Source of the DNA: Gordionus sp. m RMFG-2023
Taxonomy: Eukaryota; Nematomorpha; Gordioida; Chordodea; Parachordodidae
Reading direction: 5' to 3'
Assembly (NCBI RefSeq): GCF_954871325.1
Contig: NC_088775.1
Location: forward strand, 25,459,561-25,523,560
DNA: 64,000 bases
Each line of letters starts with the position of its first letter. Positions within the stretch are counted from its first letter, which is position 1. The notes below the pieces were generated by a model that saw only the letters and a list, made by a program, of their open reading frames with translations, was not told the DNA's origin and did no database searches. The translations under genes were made by a program, and so were the position numbers. This document shows positions 23,481-36,183 of the stretch, one piece after another.

Positions 23481-24700
23481 AAGATCTAGTTTTTAAAATA
23501 TTTATAATTTTGTATAAAATAAAATACCATTATCGAGTGGTATTACATAAAACATATTGTCATCCTGATTACATTTCTCCATAATATCAAGTTGTTTGAG
23601 AACAAAATCAAATTTATATTGCGATAAATGCGAGAAAAAATCAGCCTGGGCTGATAATTTTTGTATAATTTTATTGTATTTATCTCTCTGAGATATTTTT
23701 TTTTGTAATGGAAATATGTGTTTGATTGAGGTTAATAATAGGGAGGCCCACTTAGTCTAGATATAGAATATGCTTTTGTCCTTCTCTTGCTGCAAAGTTG
23801 TGGGCAATATTTGTCTAAATTATCCTCTTCATCTAAATATATAATGTATTTAATTATATATACAATATTATCTAATCTAGCAAGTGGTTTGTATGCTTTT
23901 TATCAAATTTATGTATAAGTAGGAAATATCCAGTTAGTGCCTTGTATTTAAGAATGACAATTAATTTAAATATACAGTTTTTCCTTAGACTGTATGTTTT
24001 TCGAATCCCTCTTAATCTAGATATTTTTACCAACCATATTACATATATAGAAGAGTTAACATAGAATTATTATTAATTCTCTTTTTTTTATATAATATTC
24101 ATATTAAAATAAGTCAAATTTTTTTTATATTTTATTATTATAAATTAAATTATATTTTCTCTTTAACCAAAAACAATTTTCCTTTTATATTTTTTTTATT
24201 TAGCAACAAGTAAATCATCAAATAACCACTTATGTAAAATAAAAATGTTCGATTAAATTTAAATACAAATTGATATCAAGAAAAATTAATCAATTGTCAA
24301 AATAAATAAAACGTTAATATAAAATAATATCAATCACATACTCAACATATATAAATAACTCTTTTGTATTTGCATTGAGTCATTAATGGGACTATATGGT
24401 GGTCTAATTAAATCGGATTTATATACAACAATATTTGTATAATTTAGCTTTTCATATGTTGATATAGCTTTATTTAGATCTATTATGGAGTGAAATTTGG
24501 CACCTCTCTATAATATAAAAGATATAGTTAAAAATAATGCAAATATTATACATCATCCTGAAATAGATATTTTATGTTAAAATTACGAGTATTATATTAT
24601 TTTATATATGACCTATGTTTACCTTTATAATATAAGATCAGTATTTTCCATATTAGAGATTTGCACTGTATTTATTATAAGAGATAATATAAAAATAAAT
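23481..24700. other. no gene recognised
   Basis: AT-rich sequence. GTATAAAATAAAATACCATTATCGAG recurs about 110 bp apart near 23400 and 23515. No open frame of interest and no terminal repeats were noticed. Confidence 0.5.
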
Positions 24701-24704
24701 TTTT

Positions 24705-25120
24705 TTTTCTTTTTACTTTCACCTTTTCTGGTGGTAAGCTCCTTCACTTATCTATTATATTATTAATCTTGCTATCTATTTTTATCTTTGTATTTCTGAT
24801 CGATTTCATATGTATCGATCACCGGTGTATCATTTTCGAGGATAAAGTATCTTTATCTCCTCCACCGGTGCATATCAATATCGGATATCCCACCTGAGTA
24901 TTCCTCACACTGATTATCAAATCGACAGATATCCCAATCCTGATCTCCCATATATTTGTATTTCTGATCGATTGATTATCGGTGTATTTCGAGGCCAAAG
25001 TATCTTAATCTCCCCCACCGGTGCATATCAATATCGACCAGATATCCCACCTGAGTATTCCTCACACTGAATTATCAAATCGAATATCCCAATCCTGATC
25101 TCTCCCACTGGTATCAATAC
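24705..25120 (-). mobile_element. SINE copy, 5'-truncated, with internal ~150-bp duplication
   Basis: On the minus strand it ends GCTTACCACCAGAAAAGGTG followed by AAAG and an A-rich tail, the same tail as the SINE at 54914-55441 and the RTE-like LINE ending at about 44726. The body contains two head-to-tail copies of a block with GAGGAATACTCAGGTGGGAT, GATATGCACCGGTGG and AAGATACTTT. The tRNA-like head is absent. No target duplication was established. Confidence 0.65.
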
Positions 25121-25195
25121 CTACCTTTTTATATATATTATTTAATAAAAATCAATTAATTACTTTAATATATTTACTATTTAATATAAATTGGC

Positions 25196-25330
25196 AAAGT
25201 TGTTAACGCTCCTTTTTAAAAGTAGCTAGCTCCCGTTCCCGCTACTACATTTTAAAAGGCGCTAGTTCCTGCTTCAAGTAATGGAGTGCCATTCCATAAC
25301 CGCTCCTATGATTTTCATTTTTTTAGAAGG
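25196..25330. mobile_element. isolated hAT end
   Basis: CAAAGTTGTTAACGCTCC followed by TTTTTAAAAGTAGCTAGC and further GCGCTA/GCTAC motifs resembles the end at 53812 (CAGAGTTGTTAAACCC, then AAAGGTAGCG). Other end not found. Confidence 0.5.
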
Positions 25331-26510
25331 TACACGAAATAAAATCACATTTTTTTATCAAAAAGTTTTATTTATATTAAATGATCTATCAAAATATTTA
25401 TAATCTTTTATTAGCCTTTAAAAGTAATAAATTCTCTATAGAATCTAACAAACATCCAACGCCTCTCCCCTAAGACCTGTTTTACAATACTAAATAAGCG
25501 AAGCAGCGTATTATATTTTATAAAGATATTTTTTAAATCATGTATATAAAAGGAGGTTGAATAAAAACTATGTAAATTGGTCATTTTTTAAAAATGGAGT
25601 TAAAATAAGAAAAGATAGGAAACGTTGGATGAAGTGATTTATCACTAATACCAAAAAGGGGGCACCTAGCTTTAGCAACAAAAAATTACCAAGGTTATGA
25701 CAAAGGAGTGATTCTAATCATTCATGATCATCAAGCAGTCAGCTGATTGAAAGAGTTGAATGAATTAAAGTTGACTTATATATTTGCTTGCTATGAGTGA
25801 AAGATTATTTATGAGAGATGATCAGCTTCTACATGACAATATTTTCACTGGATGCAAACCCCCTTCAAAAACCTTTGCCTACCCCACTAAAAAATTAGCG
25901 CCGCCTTCGGCGGCGGTGTCTCTTTACCGTTATTTTCACCTATTTATTTATTGATACTCTTTTAAAAGAATTTATAAAGGATAACTTAAATTTATCTATC
26001 TCTACTACCAACTATCGATATTTTGTGAATATAAATAATTTATTTAGATTTAAAACCTCCATTCTTGACAATGAATTAATTATTATGGCATTATGAGCTT
26101 GCTGAAATATCTAAACCTTTTAAACTACATTTAAAAGGATAGTTTATTTGGAAAACAATGTGTATGATTGTTTGCAATATATAGATTTAGTCGATGAATT
26201 GTATTATAATAATACAATAATAAAAGTATTAATTTTTACAGCAATAAATTTTGTCCTATTTCATCTCAAAATTTAATAGATAACCTCCCAAAAAATTATC
26301 CTACCCCCATTAAAGCAGCTTACCCCCTACCCCCTCAAAAAAATTTGATGCAAACTGTTCCTACCCCTCCCGCTCATGTAGACGCTGGAGATGATTGATG
26401 GTAAATGTATGTCTAAGGTATATTGGCCTCACATTTGTTAGTTGCATCTACTAATAAACAATTAGTGCTCCATGAATAGAATTATTTTTAGTATTCAAGA
26501 TACTATTATT
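25331..26510. other. no gene; old hAT-like fragments
   Basis: No coding was recognised. A stretch at 25850-25925 has C-rich TTTGCCTACCCCACTAAAAA and a perfect hairpin CGCCGCC TTC GGCGGCG (about 25902-25918), the complement of the GAA-loop hairpins in hAT ends. At 26330-26391 TACCCCTCCCGCTCATGTAG ACGCTGG resembles an eroded hAT right end. These two are probably the remains of one old element. Confidence 0.4.
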
Positions 26511-27485
26511 CATAGGCGTAGCCAGGGGGGGGGCAAGGGGAAATTCCCCCCCCCCTTCAGAAATTTATCATTTTTTGTAAATATCATTTTTAGCTAATAA
26601 AAAATATCCCCCTTAGTCCTCCCCCCACTCCCTGACCCTCAAATATGTATGCATATATCTTAAATAATAATTTGAAAGAAAGAATGTAAAAGTTGATATT
26701 TTTTTATAAAACTATTCATCATAATTTATAGATTTTTGGGAAATTAAATTTATATATATATAAAATTAACCAAAAATGTTTTTTAATAAATGGAATATAA
26801 GCCAAAGATAAGTCTTAAGACAGAAGTGAAATGTATTATAATTATTAATAATAGATCCATAAAATTACTAAATAATATAATATATCAAATATAATTTTTT
26901 ATAAAGTGAGTAATTTTAATTTATTTATCTTAATAAAAGTAAAATATAATTATAAAACTATTGATAAAATTAAATCATAAATTAAAAAAATATTAAAGCA
27001 CAATACAAACAGTGGTATATTATATGTCGTAGATTTACAGTATATCTAATTATCAAATGACAATCAAGTAATTTTTACCAATATAGCGAATTATATATTT
27101 TACAGAAAAAAATATTGATAAGGACATCAGAAAATATCTTAAGACATTGTGGGATGAAAAATATGAAGATAAATTTAAATATCATTTTTACCTAAAATAG
27201 ATAGAGGGCGTTAAATAATTGAATGCAAATGGTTGCTATATTTAATATCAAGAGCATTGATTAGTAAAATTTGTTAAATTATTAACTGTAATATTCTCTA
27301 ACTGTCAAATATGTCTGTAAAAGTGGAATTTTACCTAGTATTTTATAACTAATTCTATATAATAAGTAAAATCTGGCAGCTTTTATTAAATCTGCACAAC
27401 TGCCCTGCTTTTTAGGGTATGTTCTTCCATGGGGGCAAATATCTTACTGAGCAGCAACTGTAATTACTAATATAATCTCCGCTAT

Positions 27486-27519
27486 CCAAAAATTAAAAAT
27501 ACGTATTTTTAATTTTTGG
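27486..27519. repeat. 34-bp perfect palindrome without spacer
   Basis: CCAAAAATTAAAAATAC is followed directly by its reverse complement GTATTTTTAATTTTTGG. It lies in the own sequence of hAT-D, 80 bp before element X. Confidence 0.95.
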
Positions 27520-28912
27520 TACTTACTTTTTATAAATAAATTTCTTATAATTGTTTGGAATAAATTATTACCATGCTCTTATATTAAGGTATATATGTTA
27601 GCGTCAATGTGTTATTTTCGGCAATGTACACATTGCCTGATTTTTTTAGGCAATGTGTTACGGTGGTAAGCAGGGTGAATTCCAGGCAAAGTGTACATTA
27701 CCTAAATAACCAGGCAAAGTGTACATTTGGTTTTTTTAGGCAATGTATTTTATTTTATAAATTAATAAATTTATTATTTATTTGAGAGATTAATTTATTA
27801 ATTAATTGATATTAATTTAATATTTATTTGAGAGGAAATTTATTATTAATAAATTTATTATTTTTGTAATTTAAAGATTTTATTAGATATATTTTAAAGT
27901 AATATTTTTAAGATTGTCAATGTTTTTTATATATTTTTTTGAGATTTATATAAATATTTTTATATATTAATTTTTTACCTACTTTTTTCTGGTACATCTT
28001 TTGATCGTAAATATTTTTGAATATATTTTTATTAAAGGATTTTTAATATATATTTGAATAATTTTTTTTAATTTGTTATATTGTTATTTTTAATATTTTT
28101 GATTGATAATTGTTTTAAAAATAAATTTTTTAAATGATTTTTTATATATAAATTTTTTATGTACTTTTTATCTGATACATCTTTGATCGTAAATATTAAT
28201 ATTTTAATTTTTTACGTACTTTTTTTCTGGTACATCTTTTGATCATAAATATTTTTGAATATATATTTTTTTTAAAGGATTTTTAAAATAGTTTTCTGTT
28301 TAGGTAAAAATATGTTTTGTAAGAACGCCTTTATTTAACAGCAATAAATGGTGTCATATAAAGTTATTTTATTTTTTTATTCAACACGCTTGTTTTTTTT
28401 TTCATTAACAAATAAATATTAAAAAAAAGTTGTTTATTATTTTTTTTTTTAATTTTTTTTTATCTAATGGAAAAATATTGATGCTTTTATTATTTTAAAT
28501 TTTTTTTTACGTATTTTTTTTATCTAATGGAAAAAATGGTAATTTTAAAATTGATGCTTTTATTATTTAATATATTTTTATTTAATAGGAATTAAGATAT
28601 AATTTAGAACTAAAAGATTTTTCTACATTAAAACAGTTTATGAGTAATTATGTGAAGAATACGTTTTCAAATTATTATATCTCCCGTTCTAAGCCTCATC
28701 ATGATCCAATATATAAATATAAAACAATAACATACAATTGCAAAAGAGTAGGTCGGCTTTTCAAATCTAGTTCAACAGGCTTAAGCTAAAAGAGAACGTT
28801 TAAACAAGGGTGCAATAGCAAAGTTATTTTTAAACTTAAACCTAATGAAAATGGATTCAGATTTGTGTTAGAAAAGTTTGATAAAACCCACAATCATGAA
28901 TTGGGTATTATA

Positions 28913-29309
28913 TCTTATTTTATAATTTTATCTAAATATTTATTAATGGTTTTAAAGCAGTTATTTTTTCCAATAAAACCAGAGTTGATACTTTTTAAAT
29001 ATATCAACATATCCATATTTTAAAATATTCATATAAGGTGAACCAAATGATAAAATAAATAGTTTAGAATTTTTCTGGTCATTTATTATAAAATAAAATT
29101 TACTATAAACTTTTAGAGATTAAATTAGCAACTCTGGTTAAATGTATATATATCATACAATATTTCTCATGATAGTCTGGTATAAAAGATGAATATTTAT
29201 AATTCATATTAATTATTATTATATTAAATCATAATTTGTGTATGACTGGACTGTTAAATTTTAAGTTCATCTTTATTTATCTGACAATTGTTTTAATTTT
29301 TTTTATAGA
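28913..29309 (+). other. probable intron of the MULE-2 gene
   Basis: It lies between HNHEL-G/GTATTA and TTTTTTTATAG/ATGTTG. AT-rich, about 400 bp, much longer than the other introns seen here. No separate feature inside. Confidence 0.5.
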
Positions 29310-29900
29310 TGTTGTGGAGTTTAACAACATGCCCAAACAAAGAAGGGCCAATTTATTAGACAATAATTTAACTAATGTTGCCCTCAATTTTGATGGAAAA
29401 TTATCTAAAATAATTTCTCATTTTAACAAGCTGGGTAAAGTTGTAACACCTGCAGATTTGTACAATTTAAAAGTTAAATTGAATCAAAATGTGGATGACA
29501 ATGTTTACAATAAAATAAATGACTTAGAACAGTTAGTTCAATTAATGGAAAATCATGATGGTGCAGATAATATAATTGATATGTATACAGTCAAAACCGT
29601 TTAATTGCATATCGCTTAAGTGCAAAAACTTTTAAATGCGAAAAAACCCCGCGATTTTGATAATAATTACTATGGTATAATGTTAAATTACATTTATAAT
29701 TGCGAATCGGTTAATTGCGAAATATCGGATAATTGCAAAATTTTTCAGGTCCCATTTATATAACAATAACGTTAATTTAATCGGATAAGTGAAAAAATAA
29801 AAAAAATTTATCGAAAAAAATTATTCATCATTTTTTTTATTTAACCTTTTTCCATTCATTCATTCATTCATTCATTACCACGCCAGAAATTAATATAAAA

Positions 29901-31461
29901 ATGGTAAAAAAATCATTCCAAACATTAACCCTGAAGCATAAAAAAGAAATAATTGATAAATTAAACACTACATCAAAAACACAATTAGCATCAAATTACA
30001 ATTGCCACGTCTCGACAATCTACCGTTTAATAGCGAATAAAGAAAATCTATGCTCACAATTTCTAAGGAATAAACCTCCTACAACTAAAAGAGTTATAAT
30101 GAGTTGTTACCCAAAGACAGAAGCAGCTTTATTGGTTTGGTTTACACAAATGCGAAGTAAAAATTGCAGTCTAAATGGGCCAGTGATGTTAGAAAAAGCT
30201 ATGTTTTTTAGCCAAACATTCAATGAAGGTAATTATAAATTTTTATCATATATATATAAATTATAGGCATTCCTACTAGCAGCTGGTTGCAGAGATTTAG
30301 GAAAAGACAGAATATAAATTTTCATAATGTTTGCAATGAAAAGGGGAGTGCAGATATTATTAATGCAAATGAATGGAGCAGAAATACACTCCCATCTCTG
30401 ATTAAAGATTATCAAAGGAGTAATATTTACAATTGTGATGAGACAGGACTATACTACCGAGCATTACCAAAGGGCACAATGGAATTTAGTGGAACTCAAC
30501 CACTGGGCTTCAAACCAGACAAGGAAAAGGTCACAGTTCTATTTATCATAAATGGGGATGGATCTGATAAAAAGTTATATGTTGTAGGGAAATTTAAAAA
30601 CCCTAGGTGCTTTAAAAATAAAAAATTACCAGTTAAATACTACTCCAATAAAAACAGCTGGATGACAACCTCAACTTTTGAAGATATTCTTAAAGAATGG
30701 GATTCCTCATTAAAGAAGAAAATTTTATTGTTTTGTGACAATGCATCTTGTCACAAAACAAAATTAACATTTAACAATATAAAATTAATTTTTTTACCAG
30801 CTAATACAACATCATTAATTCAATTGGACATGGGTGCAATTAGATCCTTTAAATGTCATTATAGAAAGGGTATCATGAGAAAAATGATAACATTGATGGA
30901 AGGAAATGACACCATTTCTTTTTATAAAAGATTTACACTTTATGATAGCCTCTATTTTATAAAATTTGCATGGGGTGAGGTGACAAGTACCACAATCATA
31001 AAGTGTTTTATTGAAGCTAAATTTTTTGATAAGTCTATGGCATTTGATTGGGAATCGGAGGATGATATAGCATTAACTGACAACGAAGAAGATGAATTTG
31101 ATCCCATATTTGAAGAATATGTGTTACACGATGATGATGCTAGCTGCCATGGAATTTTAGATGATCAGGATATTTGTAATCAGATAAGATTAGAGTTGGA
31201 AGGTTTAATTACTTAAAATTTTAATTAATCTTATTTTTTATAGAAGGTTATGAAAGCTCCGAGAATGACGAAGGGAACCAAGAGATATCTGATCATTTAA
31301 TTACAAAAAATCAGGCTCTTAATGGTTATTATACTTTTCTTGAATATGCTCATGAACATCTAAGGGATCAAGATTCACTAAGAAAGCTAGAGAATATAGT
31401 GGAAAAAGAATTATTTACTCCAGAGTCTAGCCAAACTCTTATCACAAAATATTTTTATTAA
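29901..31461 (+). CDS. pogo/Tigger transposase (CENP-B HTH + DDE_1), three exons, 493 aa
   Basis: Exons 29901-30228, 30267-31202 and 31244-31461 join in frame across GT...AG introns of 38 and 41 bp to give 493 residues with no stop. The N-terminus (MVKKSFQTLTLKHKKEIIDK, TSKTQLASNYNCHVSTIYRL) is a CENP-B/psq-like helix-turn-helix, followed by a second HTH (PKTEAALLVWFTQMRSKNCS). The DDE_1 core shows YNCDETGLYYRALP (first D), ILLFCDNASCHKTKL (second D) and LIQLDMGAIRSFKCHYRKG (third D). The tail is acidic (TDNEEDEFDP) and ends with ALNGYYTFLEYAHEHL, the short coiled stretch common at the end of Tigger/jerky proteins. The start ATG is the first in frame after a polypyrimidine-rich leader. It probably binds the element ends and mobilises it into TA sites. 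Confidence 0.93.
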
Positions 31462-32029
31462 ATCTTATATTACTTTATAATAATTGTGATACATGTATAA
31501 TAAAATTAGTTCAAATAAAATCTTATGTTATAAAGCATTAATAAACTTTAATTCCAGCATGGTCTGTTAATACATTTACATTTATAATATTAGAATTTAT
31601 AAGATTTGAATAGGCATATGATTTTAAATCAAATATCATGTGTGTGAAAACAAAACACTTAATAAACTTAAATTCTTTTATATTAATCTTATTGTTTCCA
31701 GTTTTTTAGGCAAAATATTTTAAAATTTGGCTTTAATAATAAATTAGAATTTAAAAAGTGATAATATATTTGTGTAAAATTATATTTCAGTAAATTTAAT
31801 GAAGGTAAAATGACAAATGTTTCAACAAATAAGATAAATTTTTAAAATTTAGTTTTTTTATTCGTTACATAACTTATTCAAATTAAAATATATAGTTGGT
31901 TACATTAATTAAAAATTGTATTTATTGCAAAGTTTGATGGCTTATATGATTAAAATATATATAGATGATAAATATCTTTATAAAAAACACAAACTGATTT
32001 TTAATAAATAAATTGTTGAATTTTAATCG
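31462..32029 (+). other. pogo 3' non-coding region
   Basis: AT-rich sequence between the stop codon and the right subterminal repeats. It contains AATAAA-like signals (for example ATTAATAAACTTTAA at about 31540). No other gene. Confidence 0.6.
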
Positions 32030-33442
32030 TATAATTGCGAAAAATCGGATAATTGCGAAATTTTTAAATATTTCGGTCCCAAGCTTTCGCAATTAAACGG
32101 TTTTGACTGTATAGAGGGTGATGAACTAAGGGGAATATATTTTCAAAGTAGGGATATGCGAAAAATGTTTGATGCATATCCTGAAGTTGTTTTTATAGAT
32201 GCAACATATAAAATGAACAATTATTGTATGCCAGTATTTTTACTAATTATAATTGATGGTGAAGGGTTTAGCCATATATGTGGCATGTGGCTTATAAATT
32301 CGGAATGTTATAATACTGTTTATAACATGGCTCTTATGTTTAAGAAATATAATCCCCACCACTCACAAATAAGAACTATTGTGAGTGACAAAGATTTTGC
32401 TGACCGCCATGCATATAGTGATGCTTTCCCACAAGCATCCTTAGAAATATGCATATTTCATGTATTACAAACATTTCGGCGAGAAATTACTGTGAATAAA
32501 AGGAATATAAATAATGAACAAGTACTTTCAGTAAATAGACACCTGAAAAAAATGGTGTATGCAAGCTCAACTGATAATTATAACCAATTTTATAACCAGC
32601 TTAAAGATTTTAATTTATATGAGGTACAAAAATATTTCGATAATCATTGGCATCATATTAGGCATCAATGGTCTCTTGCATGGCGTAAACATACAACAAA
32701 TTTTAAAAACTACACAACCAATAGAGTTGAAAGCCATAATAGAATATTAAAGGCTAGCAGCCATATTCTTCATTTAAAAATTTTTTTATCAATTTTTCAA
32801 ACTGCTTAAAATGTCTAACTTTAGATAAAAAGCATAAAATCATAAATCTTAATATGACTTCTAATCCATCAAAATTCCATTCATCATCCCCACAATTTCA
32901 ATACCACACCTTACTTACAAATTATGCCTTTAAAATTGTATTAAAAGAGCTTACTTATTCAAATTAAATTTGCTTTAAAAAGATAGATGATATTAATTTT
33001 ATTATTGATAAAGAAATTTATGAGATTACATTAATCCATTGCAGCTGTGGATCTATTGAATCTATGTTTTTACCATGCCGACATATATTTGCTAGGAGGG
33101 CCAGTGAAAACATAGATCTATATGATGAAAATTTATGCCATGCAAGATGGAAAAAATCTTATTCTAAAACGATAGATAATTTTAATGAAGATGGTGGTAA
33201 CGATAAGAATATTGTGATTGTTCCATATATTCCAAAGATAAAAAATTTGACATCAAGTCAAAAATACAATAATAATAAAAAAGCATTAAATGATATCCCA
33301 GGAATTGTTTGTGATAGGGCTCAGAATTATTATGAAACAATTCTCCAACAAATCAATTTATTTAAAAAGATTTTATATGATAATGAAATCCCAAAGATTA
33401 ATATATATATCAATTTTACATTTATTAATCATATATTATAGG

Positions 33443-34330
33443 TCCAGCTAGTATATTTTGTGTTTTAATTTTTATTAAATATAAAATACATTAGCAATCA
33501 AATTATCTTCATCTCAAATTATTTCAAAAAATATGTTAGGCACTCAAGTTAAGATACCAGAGAGTAAACATTTTACTTTTCTATATTAGATATAACAAAA
33601 AAATAGCAACAAACTTATATTCCCAATATCATTTTCAAAATATACCTAAAAATTTAGGCCCTCAGTCGAAAACTATTCCAGCTAGTATATTTTGTGTTTT
33701 AATTTTTATAAAATATTTCATAGTTAGCAAATTTTGAAAATGATATTATAATATACATGTATTTTAAAAAAAGATTTTTCCCAAGCTAATCAAAATATGA
33801 CTGAAACAATTAACCTACCAGCTTCCAATACAGAAAACACTCAACTATGTGGTATCATTAAAAATTAAATGTTTATTGTTTATTAAAATACATTAGCAAT
33901 CAAATTATCTTCATCTCAAATTATTTCAAAAATATGTTAGGCACTCAAGTTAAGATACCAGAGAGTAAACATTTTACTTTTCTATATTTAATATAACAAA
34001 AAAATAGCAACAAACTTATATTCCCAATATCATTTTCAAAATATACCTAAAAATTTAGGCCCTCAGTCAATAACTATTCCAGCTAGTATATTTTGTGTTT
34101 TAATTTTTATTAAATATAAAATACATTAGCAATCAAATTATCCTCATCTCAAATTATTTCAAAAAATATGTTAGGCACTCAAGTTAAGATACCAGAGAGT
34201 AAACATTTTACTTTAACAAAAAAATAAATATTCCCAATATCATTTTCAAAATATACCTAAAAATTTAGGCCTGTCAAAAACTATTCCAGCTAGTATATTT
34301 TGTGTTTTAATTTTTATTATATATAAAATA
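33443..34330 (+). repeat. ~210-230 bp tandem repeat in the MULE-2 3' region
   Basis: CCAGCTAGTATATTTTGTGT recurs at about 33443, 33672, 34078 and 34287. It is followed by AATACATTAGCAATCAAATT, GGCACTCAAGTTAAGATACC and AAATTTAGGCCCTCAGTC. The second unit contains ~170 bp of extra sequence (about 33715-33885), perhaps a small insertion. No coding. Confidence 0.85.
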
Positions 34331-35861
34331 AAAATAGCTTTCGAATTCTCTTCATCTCAAAATATTTCAAAAAATATCTTAGGCACTCAAATTAAGCTAC
34401 CAAATAGTAAACATTTTTCCTTTATTTTATATAACAAAAATTATAGCAACCAAAACTTTAGACTACACTGGATATTCTCTTCAAAATTTTTTTAGGAAAC
34501 CATAAATAAAACAGTTATTATATATTTAGAATGTTTATATTAAATTTAAAAATATATAGGAACCAAATACAATCTAATAGAGCTTTCAGAAAACAATACA
34601 ATCAAGATTTCAAAAACCTAATAAAAAGCAATTTATATTGTATTCTATTATAAATTTTATTTCTGTATATATATTCACAATTATACTATATTAATGTATT
34701 TTATAATACATAATTTTAATTATATATATATAGAATTATAATATATTATTGTATTCTTACAAATTTTATTTATATATATTTCTAAAATATAGAATAAAAA
34801 ATATAAAATAGATTCTTGTGTTATAAATAACAAACATTCAATATTTTTGACAAAAAAAACAATTCTTTATGTTAAATTATATTGTTTAAGATATATTCAT
34901 AGGAGGATTCATTTTGCAATGCCTGATAACCATTAAAAATAATATAAAAATTACACAATATAATAAATATTAAAATAAAGTAAATTTTTAGGTTTGAATG
35001 ATTTAAATAAAGTATTAAACAGGTTGTGAAAATCCTATAAATAGAAATAATAGGGGTAACATAATTAGCAAAGTTATAAAATTAAGAATTATTTGAAACA
35101 ATTTATTGAAGAGATCAAAATTTGAATCCTTTCCTGGATTTTAATTGAATGGCATAAGAATAAGCTGTAGCCATTGATGTTCATGTTATTCACAAGTCCC
35201 TTGCAATTTATTTTAGTATCTTTCAGCCAATTTATTTTTATGTTATGTAAAAAAATAATAGCATATTTGGGATTTGATTAAGACATCTGTCATAAGCTAA
35301 CAAAAATATTTTACTTTTATATATAAAATATCAAACTGAATAAATATTATTTAGTAAATTTTGATATTACATTCACCTTACATGATTAAAATAAAAAATT
35401 GTATTTATAAATCTTAGAACATTAAGCTTAGGCCATGCATCTATATAAATATGAAAAGCGTAACAAGTTTGGTGTACCAGGATATATACGTTGTTTTACT
35501 TTATTAACATTAATTTTTTTAAATTTATTAAACAAATATTATGACAAAATTGCATGAAGGTTTTATATAATGAAATATTACATTTTTAATAGTATCAAAA
35601 GATTATAATAAAAACCTAATTCATGATTAAATAGACATTCAATTAATCCCATTAATTGGCACTATTGTTTGGGAATATTGTTAAATTCCTCAACATCTAT
35701 AAAAAAACAATTATTAGATTAATAACTTTTCATGAATATTTCTAAGATATGCATGTGCTAATATATTTGAAAAATTTATATCTGGGTTATAAATTGTGGT
35801 CCATACTATTGGAATATGTTTTAAATATTATAATTTGAAAAGGTATTCTTCTCATAACTCA
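34331..35861. other. MULE-2 3' non-coding part
   Basis: AT-rich with a more diverged repeat unit to about 34450, then nothing recognisable until the right inverted repeat at 35862. Confidence 0.5.
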
Positions 35862-36183
35862 TAAACTGTTTTAATGTAGAAAAATCTTTTAGTTCTAAAT
35901 TATATCTTAATTCCTATTAAATAAATAATAAAAGCATCAATTTTAAAATTACCATTTTTTCCATTAGATAAAAAAAATACGTAAAAAAAATTTAAAATAA
36001 TAAAAGCATCAATATTTTTCCATTAGATAAAAAAATACGTAAAAGAAAATTTATTAAAAAAAAAACAACTTTTTTTTAATATTTATTTGTTAATGAAAAA
36101 AAAACAAGCGTGTTGAATAAAAAAATAAAATAACTTTATATGACACCATTTATTGCTGTTAAATAAAGGCGTTCGTTTTGTAA

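Larger units (their letters stand above)
29588..32109 (+). mobile_element. intact-looking pogo/Tigger-type element
   Basis: The 2522-bp element is bounded by 21-bp inverted repeats starting CAGTCAAAACCGTTTAATTG, with TA duplications at 29586-29587 and 32110-32111. Subterminal copies of CGGATAATTGCGAA-like motifs occur on both sides (for example 29700-29745 and 32030-32062), likely binding sites for the transposase. It encodes a complete transposase. It sits in the MULE-2 coding exon, and removing it with one TA restores that frame, so the insertion was precise and is the youngest event in the nest. Confidence 0.95.
28591..33441 (+). pseudogene. MULE transposase, FAR1 finger + MULE core + SWIM finger (ZSWIM3-like)
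   Basis: Exon 1 (about 28591-28912) reads ELKDFSTLKQFMSNYVKNTF, YNCKRVGRLFKSS, QGCNSKVIFKLKPNENGFRF and FDKTHNHEL: a FAR1-type DNA-binding domain ending in the usual HNHE. The next exon starts about 29310 (DVVEFNNMPKQRRANLLDNN, then LGKVVTPADLYNLK). It is cut at 29587 by pogo and resumes at 32112 (EGDELRGIYFQSRDMRKMFD). The MULE core follows: FIDATYKMNNYCMPVF with the first aspartate, IVSDKDFADRHAY with the second, ICIFHVLQTFRRE, and NRVESHNRIL with the glutamate. The SWIM finger CSCGSIESMFLPCRH is at 33040-33085. One stop lies in exon 1 and frame breaks occur near 32805 and 32965, so it is inactive even without pogo. Confidence 0.9.
28323..36174 (+). mobile_element. MULE-2: FAR1/SWIM-type MULE interrupted by pogo
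   Basis: Inverted repeats of about 315-320 bp (28323-28645 and 35862-36174) start GAACGCCTTTATTTAACAGC. A perfect 9-bp target duplication GTTTTGTAA lies at 28314-28322 and 36175-36183. Coding runs forward from the left repeat to about 33441. The 3' part (33443-35860) is non-coding with tandem repeats. Without the 2.5-kb pogo insert the element is about 5.3 kb. The left terminal repeat includes the first ~18 visible codons of the transposase, so the right one carries an inverse copy of them. Confidence 0.93.

Noticed and set aside
32559-32750. Second plus-strand frame inside the MULE-2 core
   Set aside because: Out-of-frame overlap with the transposase reading; no motif of its own.
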